Of a stretch of 64,000 nt of DNA, positions 20,293 to 29,544 are shown piece after piece; position 1 is the first letter of the stretch; each line of letters begins with the position of its first letter. The notes beneath the pieces are model-generated. The model was not told where the DNA came from, did no database searches, and saw nothing but the letters and a program-made list of their open reading frames with translations. The translations under genes and the position numbers were made by a program. Source of the stretch: Erythrobacter dokdonensis DSW-74 (GTDB lineage Bacteria > Pseudomonadota > Alphaproteobacteria > Sphingomonadales > Sphingomonadaceae); assembly GCF_001677335.1 (NCBI RefSeq), contig NZ_LZYB01000003.1:434001-498000 (forward strand). The letters are read 5' to 3'.

Positions 20293-20997
20293 ATGATCGA
20301 TGTGCTCGGCAACTCGCACGAAACCTATGGCACGCAAGGCCAGTTCACCCGCGACCCCCTTACCGGTGCGCTGGTGCCGGTGGTGGTCGAGCAGACGAGC
20401 CGGGGTGAACGCAGCTTCGACATCTTCAGCCGCCTGCTGCGCGAGCGCATCGTGTTCGTCACCGGTCAGGTGGAAGACGGCATGGCTTCGCTGATCGTCG
20501 CCCAGCTGCTGTTCCTCGAAAGCGAAAACCCCTCCAAGCCGATCTCGATGTACATCAACTCGCCCGGCGGGGTGGTGACGGCGGGTCTCGCGATCTACGA
20601 CACCATGCAATACATCAAGCCGCGCGTCTCGACCGTGTGCATCGGGCAGGCGGCTTCAATGGGCAGCTTCCTGCTGGCCGCGGGCGAGCCGGGTATGCGA
20701 ATCGCCCTGCCCAATGCGCGCATCATGATCCACCAGCCTTCGGGCGGGGCGCGCGGGATGGCGTCCGATATCGAGATCCAGGCGCGCGAGATCCTGCGCA
20801 TCCGCAGCCGCATGAACGATCTCTATGTCAAGTTCACCGGCCGCACTCTCGACGAGATCGAGAAGGCGATGGACCGCGACACTTTCCTCGAAGCCGAGGA
20901 GGCCAAGGCCTTCGGTCTGGTCGACAAGGTCTTTGAAACCCGCCCCGATACCGAGGAATCCTCGGGCGAGGACGGATCGGGCGGCGCGCCTGAGTAA
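20293..20997 (+). CDS. clpP: ATP-dependent Clp protease proteolytic subunit
   Basis: 234-residue serine protease that forms a double heptamer and degrades proteins fed by ClpX or ClpA. The triad is S122 in [10 protein letters not shown]147 in [10 protein letters not shown], and an Asp in [12 protein letters not shown] near 196. The N-terminus is about 20 residues longer than the E. coli mature form and may be processed. clpX starts 198 bp downstream, so the two may be partly coupled. The C-terminus is acidic with Ser/Gly. Confidence 0.96.
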   Translation: MIDVLGNSHETYGTQGQFTRDPLTGALVPVVVEQTSRGERSFDIFSRLLRERIVFVTGQVEDGMASLIVAQLLFLESENPSKPISMYINSPGGVVTAGLAIYDTMQYIKPRVSTVCIGQAASMGSFLLAAGEPGMRIALPNARIMIHQPSGGARGMASDIEIQAREILRIRSRMNDLYVKFTGRTLDEIEKAMDRDTFLEAEEAKAFGLVDKVFETRPDTEESSGEDGSGGAPE

Positions 20998-21195
20998 GGC
21001 CTTCGCCCTTCACCTGCCCCGCGGCGGGACAGCGTCCGGAACATCGCGATTTTTCCGGCACTTCATGGCGTCCGGCACCACGCCGGAGGCATTAAATCAT
21101 GCGCCATGTGTTGATTCATCCGGTGCCATGGATACATTTGCCGAATCCGCAGGCCGCACGGCCATGCTATGCGATGCGGATTCGAGGACACAGGA

Positions 21196-22461
21196 ATGAC
21201 CAAATTGAGCGGATCCGACAGCAAGAGCACCCTCTATTGCAGCTTCTGCGGCAAGTCGCAGCACGAGGTGCGCAAGCTCATCGCCGGCCCCACGGTGTTC
21301 ATCTGCGATGAATGCGTCGAGCTGTGCAACGATATCATCCGCGAGGAAACCAAGGCGGGGATTGCCGGCCGCAAGGAAGGCGAGATCCCCACGCCGATGG
21401 ATATCTTCACCACGCTCAATGACTATGTCATCGGGCAGGACCGGGCGAAGCGCGTGCTCTCGGTCGCGGTACACAACCACTACAAGCGGCTGAAGCATTC
21501 GGGCAAGGCGGGCGACGTTGAACTCGCCAAGTCGAACATCCTGCTCGTCGGCCCGACGGGTTCGGGCAAGACCCTGCTCGCCCAGACCCTGGCGCGCACC
21601 TTCGATGTGCCCTTCACCATGGCCGATGCCACCACGCTGACCGAAGCGGGCTACGTGGGCGAAGACGTGGAGAACATCATCCTCAAGCTGCTCCAGGCCT
21701 CCGACTACAACGTCGAGAAGGCGCAGCACGGGATCGTCTATATCGACGAGATCGACAAGATCACCCGCAAGGCCGAAAACCCTTCGATCACGCGCGACGT
21801 TTCGGGTGAGGGCGTGCAGCAGGCGCTGCTGAAGCTGATGGAAGGCACCACCGCCTCCGTGCCGCCGCAGGGCGGGCGCAAGCATCCGCAGCAGGAGTTC
21901 CTGCAGGTCGACACTACCAACATTCTGTTCATCTGCGGCGGCGCCTTTGCGGGCCTCGACAAGATCATTGCCGACCGCTTGCAGAAGCGCTCGATCGGCT
22001 TCGGCGCGCATGTCGCCGATCCCGACAAGCGCCGCGTGGGCGAATTGCTCGAAAAGTCCGAGCCGGAAGACCTCCTCAAGTTCGGCCTGATCCCCGAATT
22101 CGTCGGCCGCCTGCCGGTGATCGCCACGCTGCACGATCTCGATGTCGATGCGCTGGTGACGATCCTCAAGGAGCCCAAGAACGCGCTGGTGAAGCAGTAT
22201 CGCAAGCTGTTCGAACTCGAAGACGTCGAACTGACCTTCACCGACGATGCGCTCAAGGCCATTGCCGAGCGTGCGATCAAGCGCAAGACGGGCGCGCGGG
22301 GCCTGCGTTCCATTGTCGAAGGCCTGCTGCTCGACACGATGTTCGACCTGCCGGACATGGAAGGCGTGACCGAGATCGTGATCGACAAGGAAGTGGTCGA
22401 AGGCAAGAAGGACCCGATCCGCGTTCTGGGCGGCGAGGAGAAGAAGGAAGAGGCGGCGTAG
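21196..22461 (+). CDS. clpX: Clp protease ATPase subunit ClpX
   Basis: 421-residue AAA+ unfoldase. The zinc-binding domain has C15, C18, C37 and C40 (CSFC and CDEC). Walker A is GPTGSGKT, Walker B VYIDEID, the pore loop GYVGEDV, and the IGF-like loop for ClpP docking is at RSIGFGA. It hands substrates to ClpP and, in alphaproteobacteria, helps degrade cell-cycle regulators such as CtrA. The ATG at 21196 is preceded by ACAGGA; a start 9 codons upstream is unlikely. Confidence 0.97.
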   Translation: MTKLSGSDSKSTLYCSFCGKSQHEVRKLIAGPTVFICDECVELCNDIIREETKAGIAGRKEGEIPTPMDIFTTLNDYVIGQDRAKRVLSVAVHNHYKRLKHSGKAGDVELAKSNILLVGPTGSGKTLLAQTLARTFDVPFTMADATTLTEAGYVGEDVENIILKLLQASDYNVEKAQHGIVYIDEIDKITRKAENPSITRDVSGEGVQQALLKLMEGTTASVPPQGGRKHPQQEFLQVDTTNILFICGGAFAGLDKIIADRLQKRSIGFGAHVADPDKRRVGELLEKSEPEDLLKFGLIPEFVGRLPVIATLHDLDVDALVTILKEPKNALVKQYRKLFELEDVELTFTDDALKAIAERAIKRKTGARGLRSIVEGLLLDTMFDLPDMEGVTEIVIDKEVVEGKKDPIRVLGGEEKKEEAA

Positions 22462-22524
22462 TTTGTTGCGCCCTCAAACGCCGGGCCGCGGACATCCGTC
22501 CGCCTTGGCTTTCTTCGCATAAGC

Positions 22525-22552
22525 TCGGGCGACCGGTCGGCCTTGCGGTCGC
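22525..22552 (+). repeat. Dispersed GC-rich intergenic repeat, copy C (diverged)
   Basis: In the 269-bp gap between clpX and the convergent fasciclin gene, CTCGGGCGACCGGTCGGC followed by CTTGCGGTCGC resembles the core repeat at 32381 and 43413. The rest of the gap holds the fasciclin terminator at 22616-22659 and nothing else that I can support. Confidence 0.4.
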
Positions 22553-22615
22553 TTCGCGACCGATCATGCTTCCGTGTCTACGGCAGAGCTGAAGTCGCTG
22601 TTTCCCAGTCCGCAC

Positions 22616-22659
22616 CAAAAGACCCCGCCCGGCCCTTGGAGGAGAGGCCGGACGGGGTC
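22616..22659 (-). terminator. Rho-independent terminator of the fasciclin gene
   Basis: GACCCCGCCCGGCC (from 22621) pairs with GGCCGGACGGGGTC (22646-22659), with one mismatch. On the minus strand the stem is followed by TTTTGG. It lies about 70 bp past the fasciclin stop. Confidence 0.75.
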
Positions 22660-22730
22660 GGGAACAGCGCCGCCCCTGTGGGGGAGGGGATGGGGAATTC
22701 GGAGCGGCGCTAACCGGTGAACCGGTTTGA

Positions 22731-23285
22731 TCAGGCGGGGAGGAACACCCCGTCGGTCACGTGGATCACGCCGTTCGACGTCATGACGTCAGCCTTGACC
22801 ACGGTGGTCTTGCCGCCCTTGGCATCGGTAATCACGACATTGCCGCCTTCGATCGCGGCGGTAAGCTGGCCGCCGGCGACAGTGGTGATGGTGGCGGTGC
22901 CGCCATTGTCGTTGATCAGCTTGATGAGGTCACCGGCAGTCACCTTTCCGGCGACAGCGTGGTAGGTCAGGATGCCGGTCAGGGTGGCCTTGTTTTCGGG
23001 CTTCACCAGCGTTTCCACGGTGCCGGCGGGCAGCTTGGCAAAGGCCCCATCGGTCGGCGCGAAGATGGTGAAGGGGCCGGGGCTGGAAAGCACCTCGACA
23101 AGGCCCGCGGCCTGCACTGCGGCAACCAGCGTGTTGTGCATGCCGGTGCTGACCGCGGTCTCGACGATGTTGGCTTCAGCCTTCATTTCCATGTGGTGAT
23201 CGGCGAGTGCGGGCGCGGCAGTGACGCCGGCAGTGGCGGCGAGTGCGGCGGCGATGATGGCGGTGAACTTGGTCTTGGGGGTCAC
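22731..23285 (-). CDS. Secreted fasciclin-domain protein
   Basis: 184 residues: a signal peptide (to PALAD, about residue 29), a short His/Met segment (DHHMEMK) and one fasciclin (FAS1) domain. The H1 motif is [16 protein letters not shown] and the H2 motif near the C-terminus is [13 protein letters not shown], with the conserved YHAV in between. FAS1 domains mediate adhesion or matrix contact. The gene is on the same strand as the sigma/anti-sigma pair and 145 bp downstream of the anti-sigma stop, so it may be their target, as with MPT70/MPT83 and SigK in mycobacteria. It ends in its own terminator. Confidence 0.92.
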   Translation of the reverse strand: MTPKTKFTAIIAAALAATAGVTAAPALADHHMEMKAEANIVETAVSTGMHNTLVAAVQAAGLVEVLSSPGPFTIFAPTDGAFAKLPAGTVETLVKPENKATLTGILTYHAVAGKVTAGDLIKLINDNGGTATITTVAGGQLTAAIEGGNVVITDAKGGKTTVVKADVMTSNGVIHVTDGVFLPA

Positions 23286-23430
23286 GTCAGGGATCTCCTG
23301 TTGGGGGAATGTCTCGTCTGCAAGCCCCTCCCGCTTGCAATGAGAACTACGTGACCAACCCTTGCGCGGATGCGCCGGAAAGTGCTGGTTTGGTTGAAGT
23401 GCCGCTCATGTGCGGCGAAGCGAAGTTGCC

Positions 23431-24207
23431 TCAGACGCGGGTGAAGGCGCCCTCGGCCACAACCGGCCCGGCCTCGACGCCTTCGGGCTTGCCGCCCAGC
23501 GGCTCGCGGGTCAGCACCAGACGCGAACCATCGCGCAACTCGGCGGTGATGTCGGCGGGAAGTTCCATGCTGCGCACCTCGCCGGGGGCCACCACGCCAA
23601 GCGATTTCGCCGCGCTGCCATCTTCCGGCAGCAGCCACAGCTCGTGATCATGCACCCCGTCGGGCGCAAGGCCGATTGCGGCGACCAGCATCCGCTCGCT
23701 TTCGGGGATGTAAGTGACATCGAGCCTGAGACCGGTCTCGCCAATCGGAACCGTCGCCACCATGGGCGCTGTAGCGGCGATCTGCGGCGGGGTGTCCTGC
23801 GGAGCGGTGCCCGGCGCAAACACCATCACAGCCAGCGCGACAGCAGCGGCGACCGAAGACAGCCCGGCCACCCATTGCCAGCGGCGCAGCCGCGCCCTGA
23901 GTTCGACAACCTCGCCGCCGCGATCCGGCCCGGCCAGGGCTGCGGCAGAGGGCTGGGGATTCAGCCTTGCGGCGATGCCCTGCCAGACATGCTCGCCCGG
24001 CTCGGCGGCTCCGGCCATGCCGTCGGTCCACGGCGCGAACCAGTTGTCCCACCATTCCTTGCGCCAGGCGAAGGCCGGATCGGTGGCATACTTGCCGCGC
24101 GCGGCGAGCAGCTCCTCGCCTTCGAGCAGGCCCAGCGCCCATTCGGCAGCGAGCGTCGGATCGTCGCGCTTCACGTCTTCGCCGGGGGTGTCTTCGGGCG
24201 TGCTCAT
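23431..24207 (-). CDS. Anti-sigma factor, RskA-like
   Basis: 258-residue single-pass membrane protein. The N-terminal cytoplasmic part contains a zinc-less anti-sigma domain (EWALGLLEGEELLAA). A membrane helix lies near residues 115-135 (VAGLSSVAAAVALAVMVFA). The periplasmic C-terminal part is the RskA fold (ERMLVAAIGLAPDGVHDHELWLLPEDG). It should hold the preceding sigma factor inactive until an envelope signal triggers proteolysis. Its ATG overlaps the sigma stop (ATGA), giving stoichiometric translation. Confidence 0.9.
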   Translation of the reverse strand: MSTPEDTPGEDVKRDDPTLAAEWALGLLEGEELLAARGKYATDPAFAWRKEWWDNWFAPWTDGMAGAAEPGEHVWQGIAARLNPQPSAAALAGPDRGGEVVELRARLRRWQWVAGLSSVAAAVALAVMVFAPGTAPQDTPPQIAATAPMVATVPIGETGLRLDVTYIPESERMLVAAIGLAPDGVHDHELWLLPEDGSAAKSLGVVAPGEVRSMELPADITAELRDGSRLVLTREPLGGKPEGVEAGPVVAEGAFTRV

Positions 24208-24791
24208 GCCTTCTCGCTCGCTTCAAGGCAGGCGCGCAGGCGTTGCAGCCCGCGGCGGATCCAGCTTTTCATGGTCCCCAGCGGCACGTCCGCCTGCTCG
24301 GCGAGCTGGGCATAGGTATAGCCGTCGAAAAAGGCGGCGCGGATATGGGTCTGGGTGCGTTCGTCCAGCGTGGCGATGCACTTGTGGATCTGCGCGGCCT
24401 GTTCGGCATCCACCAGCAGCGCGTCGGCCAGCGGGCTTTCATCCGGAAGCGGCGCGGCTTCCTCGATCCCCACGGCCCCGCCTCGCACCTTGCCGGTGCG
24501 CAAGCGGTCGATCGCGCGGTTGCGGGCAAAGGTCGAGAGCCACGAAATCGGGCTCGCCCGCGCGGGATCATAGCGGTCGGCCCGCTGCCAGAGATTGATG
24601 TAGACGTCCTGCAAGGCGTCCTCGGCTTCCTTTCTGTCGCCCAATATACGCAAGGTAATGCCGAACAGCTTCACCCGCGTCATGCGATAGATTTCCTCGA
24701 GCGCCGACTGGTCGCCTGCGGCCAGACGCTCCATCGCGGCGCGCAGCGCCTCGCGTGCTTCGTCGCTGGCAGGTTTGGGACGCGCGGCCAT
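24204..24791 (-). CDS. ECF-type RNA polymerase sigma factor (SigK-like)
   Basis: 195 residues. Region 2 is LFGITLRILGDRKEAEDALQ with the promoter-melting stretch DRYDPARASPISWLSTFARNRAIDRLR. Region 4 is QTHIRAAFFDGYTYAQLAEQADVPLGTMKSWIRRG. The ATG at 24791 overlaps the stop of the CDF transporter gene (ATGA), and its own stop overlaps the anti-sigma start. It therefore belongs to a five-gene message with mtgA and the transporter. Likely targets are its own operon and the fasciclin gene; no shared promoter motif could be settled by eye. Confidence 0.93.
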   Translation of the reverse strand: MAARPKPASDEAREALRAAMERLAAGDQSALEEIYRMTRVKLFGITLRILGDRKEAEDALQDVYINLWQRADRYDPARASPISWLSTFARNRAIDRLRTGKVRGGAVGIEEAAPLPDESPLADALLVDAEQAAQIHKCIATLDERTQTHIRAAFFDGYTYAQLAEQADVPLGTMKSWIRRGLQRLRACLEASEKA

Positions 24792-25765
24792 CAGCAGCCC
24801 GCCTCGCACGGGGTCCGGCCGTTCTCGATCTGGATGGTGGTATGGTCGACACCAAAGCGCGCCCGCAGACCGGCGGCGACATCGTGCAGGAAGCCGTCCG
24901 CGCCGGGGCGTTCGGGCATTACCAGATGCGCGGTTAGGGCGGTTTCGGTGGTGGAGAGCGGCCAGACGTGGAGATCGTGGACCGCCGCAACGCCTTCCAG
25001 TCCGGCCAGATGCCGGCGCACCTCCTCAAGGTCGATGCGCGAAGGGGCGGCCAGCAGGCTCATCGCCACGCTGTCGCGCGCAAGGCCCCAGGTGCTGGCG
25101 GCAATCACCGCGACGATCGCGAGGCTCACCGCGGCATCGATCCAGATGAGACCGGTGACAAGGATCGCCACCCCCGCCAGCACCACGCCCAGCGACACCA
25201 GCGCATCGGCGGCCATGTGCAGGAATGCCCCGCGGATGTTGAGATCGGCCTGGCCGCGTACGAACAGCATGGCTGTCAACGTATTGATCGCGATCCCGAT
25301 CCCGGCAACCACGATCATCGCCATGCCCTGCGGCTCCTGCGGGGTCAGCAGGCGGTGGATGGTCTCGAACAGGATCGCCCCGATCGCAATCGCCAGCAGC
25401 AGCGCATTGGCGAGCGCGGCGAGGATGGTCGAGCTCTTGTAGCCATAGGTGAAGCGCCCGGACGCAGGGCGGCGCGCGGCGATGGTGGCAATCCACGCCA
25501 GCGCCAGCGCCAGCACGTCGGACAGGTTGTGGCCGGCATCGGCCACCAGCGCCATCGACCCATAGAGCAGCCCGGCCACCGCCTCTACGGCCACGAAGCC
25601 GGTATTGAGCACAATGCCGATGGCAAAGGCGCGGCCGAAATCGGCCGGGGCATGGTGGTGATGCCCATGCCCGTGCCCATGTCCGTGCCCATGTCCGTGC
25701 CCATGTCCGTGCTGGGCGTGCGCATGCCCGGGGGCGTCGTGGGGATGGGCGTGCGCGTGAGCCAT
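24791..25765 (-). CDS. Cation diffusion facilitator (zinc-type) with His-rich N-terminus
   Basis: 324-residue metal/proton antiporter of the CDF family that exports Zn(II), Co(II) or Cd(II) from the cytoplasm. The start at 25765 (MAHAHAHPHD) follows the mtgA stop by 4 bp; longer starts would overlap mtgA. The first 45 residues are nearly all His and Gly. Six membrane helices follow, with HNLSD in helix 2 (the metal site H..D pair with DA before it) and HMAADALVS in helix 5 (H and D). The C-terminal metal-sensing cytoplasmic domain ends with EAGC. It is cotranscribed with mtgA and the sigma factor. Confidence 0.92.
   Translation of the reverse strand: MAHAHAHPHDAPGHAHAQHGHGHGHGHGHGHGHGHHHHAPADFGRAFAIGIVLNTGFVAVEAVAGLLYGSMALVADAGHNLSDVLALALAWIATIAARRPASGRFTYGYKSSTILAALANALLLAIAIGAILFETIHRLLTPQEPQGMAMIVVAGIGIAINTLTAMLFVRGQADLNIRGAFLHMAADALVSLGVVLAGVAILVTGLIWIDAAVSLAIVAVIAASTWGLARDSVAMSLLAAPSRIDLEEVRRHLAGLEGVAAVHDLHVWPLSTTETALTAHLVMPERPGADGFLHDVAAGLRARFGVDHTTIQIENGRTPCEAGC
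25664..25711. repeat. 12-bp tandem repeat, four units, in the CDF gene
   Basis: Units of CCCATGTCCGTG (first unit with one change) at 25664, 25676, 25688 and 25700. On the coding strand each unit reads His-Gly-His-Gly, so copy number changes would lengthen or shorten the His-rich tail without breaking the frame. Confidence 0.8.
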
Positions 25766-25769
25766 GGCG

Positions 25770-26441
25770 TCAGTTGTAGACGCAAGCATCGAGCCCGTCA
25801 CGCCTGACGATGCCGATCCGGCGCTCGATGGAATTGCCGTGGCGTGCGAGCCACCCGCCCGGGTTCTTCACCGCGCGTTTCTTGGGGCTGGGGAGGGCTG
25901 CTGCCATGCGGCTTGCCTCGTCGGGGCTGAGGCGCGCGGCGGAATGGCCGAAATAGCGCTGGGCCCCGGCCTCGGCGCCATAGGTGCCGATCCCGGTTTC
26001 GGCGACGTTGAGATAGACCTCCATGATGCGCCGCTTGCCCCACACGAGTTCGATCCAGAAGGTGAACCAGGCTTCCAGGCCTTTCCTGAAGAACCCGCCT
26101 CCCTGCCACAGGAACACGTTCTTGGCGGTCTGCTGGGAAATGGTCGATCCGCCGCGGATTTTCCCGCCCTCCATGTTCTCTTTCATCGCCTGCTCGATAG
26201 CCTCGGCATCGAACCCGAAATGTTCGCAGAAGCGCGAATCCTCGGCCGCGATCACGGCATCCACCAGATTGCGGTCGATATTATCGAGGCTTTCCCAGTC
26301 TTTGGTAATCCCGTTTGCGTCCATCATCATGGTCGCGGTGACAGGGACGGGGAGCCACTTGAACAGCACCACCGGCAGCAGGGTGAGGGCGATAAAGCCG
26401 AGGATGACCTTGGCAAGGATTCGGGCGAGGTTCAGGCTCAT
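25770..26441 (-). CDS. mtgA: Monofunctional peptidoglycan glycosyltransferase
   Basis: 223-residue GT51 enzyme that polymerises lipid II into glycan strands at the inner membrane. A membrane anchor is at residues 8-30. The catalytic glutamate lies in AAEDSRFCEHFG (E67) and the family motif GGSTISQQTAKNVFLW follows. The C-terminal part has VYLNVAETG with a second catalytic-site glutamate. Its ATG overlaps the stop of the upstream secreted protein, and the CDF gene starts 4 bp after its stop. Confidence 0.94.
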   Translation of the reverse strand: MSLNLARILAKVILGFIALTLLPVVLFKWLPVPVTATMMMDANGITKDWESLDNIDRNLVDAVIAAEDSRFCEHFGFDAEAIEQAMKENMEGGKIRGGSTISQQTAKNVFLWQGGGFFRKGLEAWFTFWIELVWGKRRIMEVYLNVAETGIGTYGAEAGAQRYFGHSAARLSPDEASRMAAALPSPKKRAVKNPGGWLARHGNSIERRIGIVRRDGLDACVYN

Positions 26442-27031
26442 CGCCGCTTGAGCATCGGCGCCCAGTCGATCGCTGCGAACAGGCTTTCGGCGATGCCGAT
26501 TGCCCCTGCTTCCTCGCTGGCAGGGAAGGAGCCGCGATATTTCACGATCCAGTCGCCATCAGCGACACAGCCGACCCACAGGTAGGACACCAGATCGGGG
26601 TGATCGAAACCATAGGCGCCCGCCTGCACCGCATAGCTGGCGGAAAGCTGCGGCAACCCTGCGAAGCCCTCGAAGCGGATCGGGCTGTCGAAATTGCGGC
26701 GGGTCACGTTGCCGCGCTGGAGGATCGCGTCATCGGCATCGCGGAACCAGTCGGAACATTCGCCGCCGGTGCCGGGATAGACATAGAGCGTCATCTCGCC
26801 CGGCTGGCCCAGGGGCGCGTAGCCGACGCCCGCATCGCCGCCTTCCTCGTTGAATTCGACGACCCGCCCGCGACGGAAATCCGCCGGAGCAAGCGGGAAG
26901 GCGACCCCGACCGCGCGGTGGACATAGGGATCTGCCGCGTCGGTTACCTCGCGCTGGGCGAGCGCCGGAGCGGCTGCGGCCAGCACCAGTGCGACCAGCG
27001 CGGCAAGGACAGAACGAAATGTGGTGATCAT
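26438..27031 (-). CDS. Secreted protein of unknown function
   Basis: 197 residues with a clear signal peptide (MITTFRSVLAA, cleaved near ALAQ, residue 25). The mature part is mixed alpha/beta with two Cys (ECSDWF near 93 and VGCVADGDW near 153) that could form a disulfide. No domain is recognised. It is the first gene of a tightly overlapping operon with mtgA, the CDF transporter, the sigma factor and the anti-sigma factor. That context suggests an envelope or stress role, which is only an inference. Confidence 0.75.
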   Translation of the reverse strand: MITTFRSVLAALVALVLAAAAPALAQREVTDAADPYVHRAVGVAFPLAPADFRRGRVVEFNEEGGDAGVGYAPLGQPGEMTLYVYPGTGGECSDWFRDADDAILQRGNVTRRNFDSPIRFEGFAGLPQLSASYAVQAGAYGFDHPDLVSYLWVGCVADGDWIVKYRGSFPASEEAGAIGIAESLFAAIDWAPMLKRR

Positions 27032-27138
27032 GCAACAGGCCCTCCGCGCCCCGTGTTAGAGTGATCGGAGGGTCTGCAAAAGCCTGTTTGTCGAAACCTG
27101 CGCGAAACGCAGCCTTGTGCCGCGCTTCTGGCGACGCG

Positions 27139-28044
27139 TTACGCGACCCCGGGGAGCAGCCGTTCGCCCGCGATGCGCTGCATTGCCTTTTGCAGCTTTT
27201 CGAAGGCGCGCACCTCGATCTGGCGGATACGTTCGCGGCTGACGTCGTAGACCTGCGAAAGTTCCTCAAGCGTCTGCGGCTTGTCGGTCAGGCGGCGTTC
27301 GACGAGGATGTGGCGTTCACGTTCGTTGAGGCTTTCCATCGCTTCGGCGAGCATTTCATGGCGCAGCTGTGCCTCTTCGGCATCGGCCACGGTTTCGTCC
27401 TGCAACGGCCGGTCGTCGGTCAGCCAGTCCTGCCATTCGCCCGAACCTTCCTCGCCCCCGCGCATCGGCGTGTTGAGCGAGCCGTCGCCGCCCATCATCA
27501 TGCGCCGGTTCATGTTGACGACTTCCTGTTCGGGCACGCCGAGGTCGGTCGCGATCTTGGCGACATCGTCAGGGTGAAGATCGGTATCCTCGTAGGCGTC
27601 GAGGTTCTTCTTCATCCGGCGAAGGTTGAAGAACAGCTTCTTCTGTGCGGCGGTGGTGCCCATCTTCACGAGGCTCCACGAGCGCAGGATATATTCCTGG
27701 ATCGAGGCCTTGATCCACCACATCGCGTAGGTCGCGAGGCGGAAGCCGCGATCGGGCTCGAACTTCTTGACGCCCTGCATCAGGCCCACGTTGCCTTCGG
27801 AAATGAGGTCGGCGACGGGCAGGCCATAGCCGCGGTAACCCATCGCGATCTTCGCGACGAGGCGCAGGTGAGAGGTCACCAGCTGCGCGGCGGCATCGGG
27901 GTCTTCATGTTCCTGGTAACGCTTGGCGAGCATGTATTCCTGCTCGGCGGTAAGCACCGGGAACTTCCTGATCTCCGACAGGTAGCGGTTGAGGCTCTGC
28001 TCGCCGCTGAGGGCCGGGACCGAAGGGGTTTTCGTCTTGGTCAC
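27139..28044 (-). CDS. rpoH: Heat-shock sigma factor RpoH
   Basis: 301-residue sigma-32. Region 2 is HLRLVAKIAMGYRGYGLPVADLISEG with the core YAMWWIKASIQEYILRSWSLVK. The RpoH box AAQKKLFFNLRRMK near residue 120 identifies it against RpoD. Region 4.2 is LEELSQVYDVSRERIRQIE. The GTG at 28044 is preferred because AAGGTTAGGAACCAA lies before it and the length is then usual; the in-frame ATG at 28098 would add 18 residues. It directs chaperone and protease genes, including probably clpP and clpX of this window. Confidence 0.94.
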   Translation of the reverse strand: MTKTKTPSVPALSGEQSLNRYLSEIRKFPVLTAEQEYMLAKRYQEHEDPDAAAQLVTSHLRLVAKIAMGYRGYGLPVADLISEGNVGLMQGVKKFEPDRGFRLATYAMWWIKASIQEYILRSWSLVKMGTTAAQKKLFFNLRRMKKNLDAYEDTDLHPDDVAKIATDLGVPEQEVVNMNRRMMMGGDGSLNTPMRGGEEGSGEWQDWLTDDRPLQDETVADAEEAQLRHEMLAEAMESLNERERHILVERRLTDKPQTLEELSQVYDVSRERIRQIEVRAFEKLQKAMQRIAGERLLPGVA

Positions 28045-28157
28045 TTGGTTCCTAACCTTTCTCGTGTCGACCGCTTGCACCGGACCCCTGATGGGCATCC
28101 GGCGAACTGGGCCACTCGGTTACATATACGCCAAAACCGGGCCGCTGTATGCGCAAT

Positions 28158-29123
28158 TCATCGATTAGAACGCCCAAGTTGGTCGATGAGTTCCGCCATG
28201 TCTTGCGGGAGATCGGCCCTGAAACGGAGATACTCGTCGCTTGCCGGGTGAACGAAGCCCAATTCCGCTGCGTGCAGCGCCTGACGGGCAAAGCCGAGCC
28301 GTTCGAGCATTGGCCGGAGCGGTTTGGGGGTACGTCCATAGACAGGGTCTCCCACTAGCGCATGGCCGATTGACGCACAGTGAACGCGCACCTGATGGGT
28401 GCGCCCGGTTTCGAGCCGGCATTCGATCAGCGCCGCGTGGTCGAACCGCTCCAGCACCTTGTAATGGGTCACGGCCGTTTTCCCGCGCGAGGAATTCTTG
28501 GGCAGCACCGTCATTTTCTTGCGATCGGCATCCGATCGCCCGATGCGCGCGTCGATGGTGCCTTCGGATGGCGAGGGATGCCCTGCGCATACCGCAAGAT
28601 AGCGGCGGTGGACGCTATGCGCGGCGAACTGGCGGGCGAGGCCTTCGTGCGCCGCGTCGGTCTTGGCGATGACCAGCAGGCCCGAGGTGTCCTTGTCGAT
28701 GCGGTGGACGATCCCCGGCCGGGCCACCCCGCCGATGCCTGACAATTGCCCGCGGCAATGGTGGAGGAGCGCGTTGACCAGCGTCCCGGCGCGGTTTCCG
28801 GCCGCGGGATGGACGACCATCCCCGCAGGCTTGTCCACCACGATCAGGTGTTCATCCTCGAAGGCGATGGTGAGCGGGATGTCCTCGGGAGCGGCTGCGG
28901 CTTCGGCAGCGGGGGGCACGGCAATGCGGAACGGTGTTCCGGCCGCGACCTTCAGCGACGCCGATGAGGCAGGCTTGCCCGCGATCTCGACCCGCCCTTC
29001 ATCGATCAGCGCCTGCACCCGCGCGCGGCTCATGCCCGCTGCCTCGGCTAGCGCCTTGTCGAGGCGGACGCCCGAACCTGCAGACCCGCCCGTGGTGCCG
29101 GTGATGATTTCGCTTGGCGACAT
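28158..29123 (-). CDS. rluD: 23S rRNA pseudouridine synthase, RluD type
   Basis: 321 residues. An N-terminal S4 RNA-binding domain (GVRLDKALAEAAGMSR, about residues 15-70) precedes the RluA-family catalytic domain. The catalytic Asp is in VHRIDKDTSGLLV. Motif II LIVVDKPAGMVVHP and motif III ETGRTHQVRVH are present. RluD modifies helix 69 of 23S rRNA; RluA/RluC specificities cannot be excluded, but the S4 domain and length favour RluD. The ATG at 29123 removes 49 unsupported residues. Divergent from the M67 gene, whose start is 17 bp away. Confidence 0.9.
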   Translation of the reverse strand: MSPSEIITGTTGGSAGSGVRLDKALAEAAGMSRARVQALIDEGRVEIAGKPASSASLKVAAGTPFRIAVPPAAEAAAAPEDIPLTIAFEDEHLIVVDKPAGMVVHPAAGNRAGTLVNALLHHCRGQLSGIGGVARPGIVHRIDKDTSGLLVIAKTDAAHEGLARQFAAHSVHRRYLAVCAGHPSPSEGTIDARIGRSDADRKKMTVLPKNSSRGKTAVTHYKVLERFDHAALIECRLETGRTHQVRVHCASIGHALVGDPVYGRTPKPLRPMLERLGFARQALHAAELGFVHPASDEYLRFRADLPQDMAELIDQLGRSNR

Positions 29124-29139
29124 GCTATGGCCATGCGCG

Positions 29140-29535
29140 ATGAGGCACGAAGTGACAAGCCAGGCCCTTGCCGCGATGCGTGCCGCTGCTGCTGCCACCC
29201 ACCCGCGCGAGGCTTGCGGTATCCTGCTGGGCGAGGGCGGGCGGATTATCTCGGCACGGCCGACCCGCAACGTCCACCCGACACCCGAAACCCGGTTCGA
29301 AATCGATCCGCAGGCCCTGATCGACGCGCACCGCGCCGCGCGCGCGGGAGGACTAGAGGTGGTGGGCTATTTCCACTCGCACCCGGCAGGAGCGGCGGCA
29401 CCTTCGGCCACCGACCGCGCGATGGCAGCGGGCGACGGACGCATCTGGGCGATCATTGCTGGCGGCAACGTGACGTTCTGGCGGGACGGGGAGCAGGGCT
29501 TTGCCCCACTTTCCTTTGCGCGAATCGATAGCTAG
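29140..29535 (+). CDS. M67 (JAMM/MPN) metallopeptidase-like protein
   Basis: 131-residue stand-alone JAB1/MPN protein. The metal site is complete: E in EACGILLGE (about residue 24), then HSHPAGAAAPSATD with H, H and D, and the supporting Ser. Bacterial members remove ubiquitin-like or Cys-type adducts, or hydrolyse isopeptide bonds; no sulfur-carrier ThiS-like gene is nearby to indicate a partner. ATG at 29140 (MRHEV) is preferred; an ATG 18 bp upstream overlaps rluD's start. It is followed by chpT after 9 bp. Confidence 0.82.
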   Translation: MRHEVTSQALAAMRAAAAATHPREACGILLGEGGRIISARPTRNVHPTPETRFEIDPQALIDAHRAARAGGLEVVGYFHSHPAGAAAPSATDRAMAAGDGRIWAIIAGGNVTFWRDGEQGFAPLSFARIDS

Positions 29536-29544
29536 GAAAGCCAG

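Noticed and set aside
25664-25711. CRISPR-like array
   Set aside because: 12-bp units without spacers, in frame inside a CDF gene. No CRISPR array or cas gene was seen in the window.
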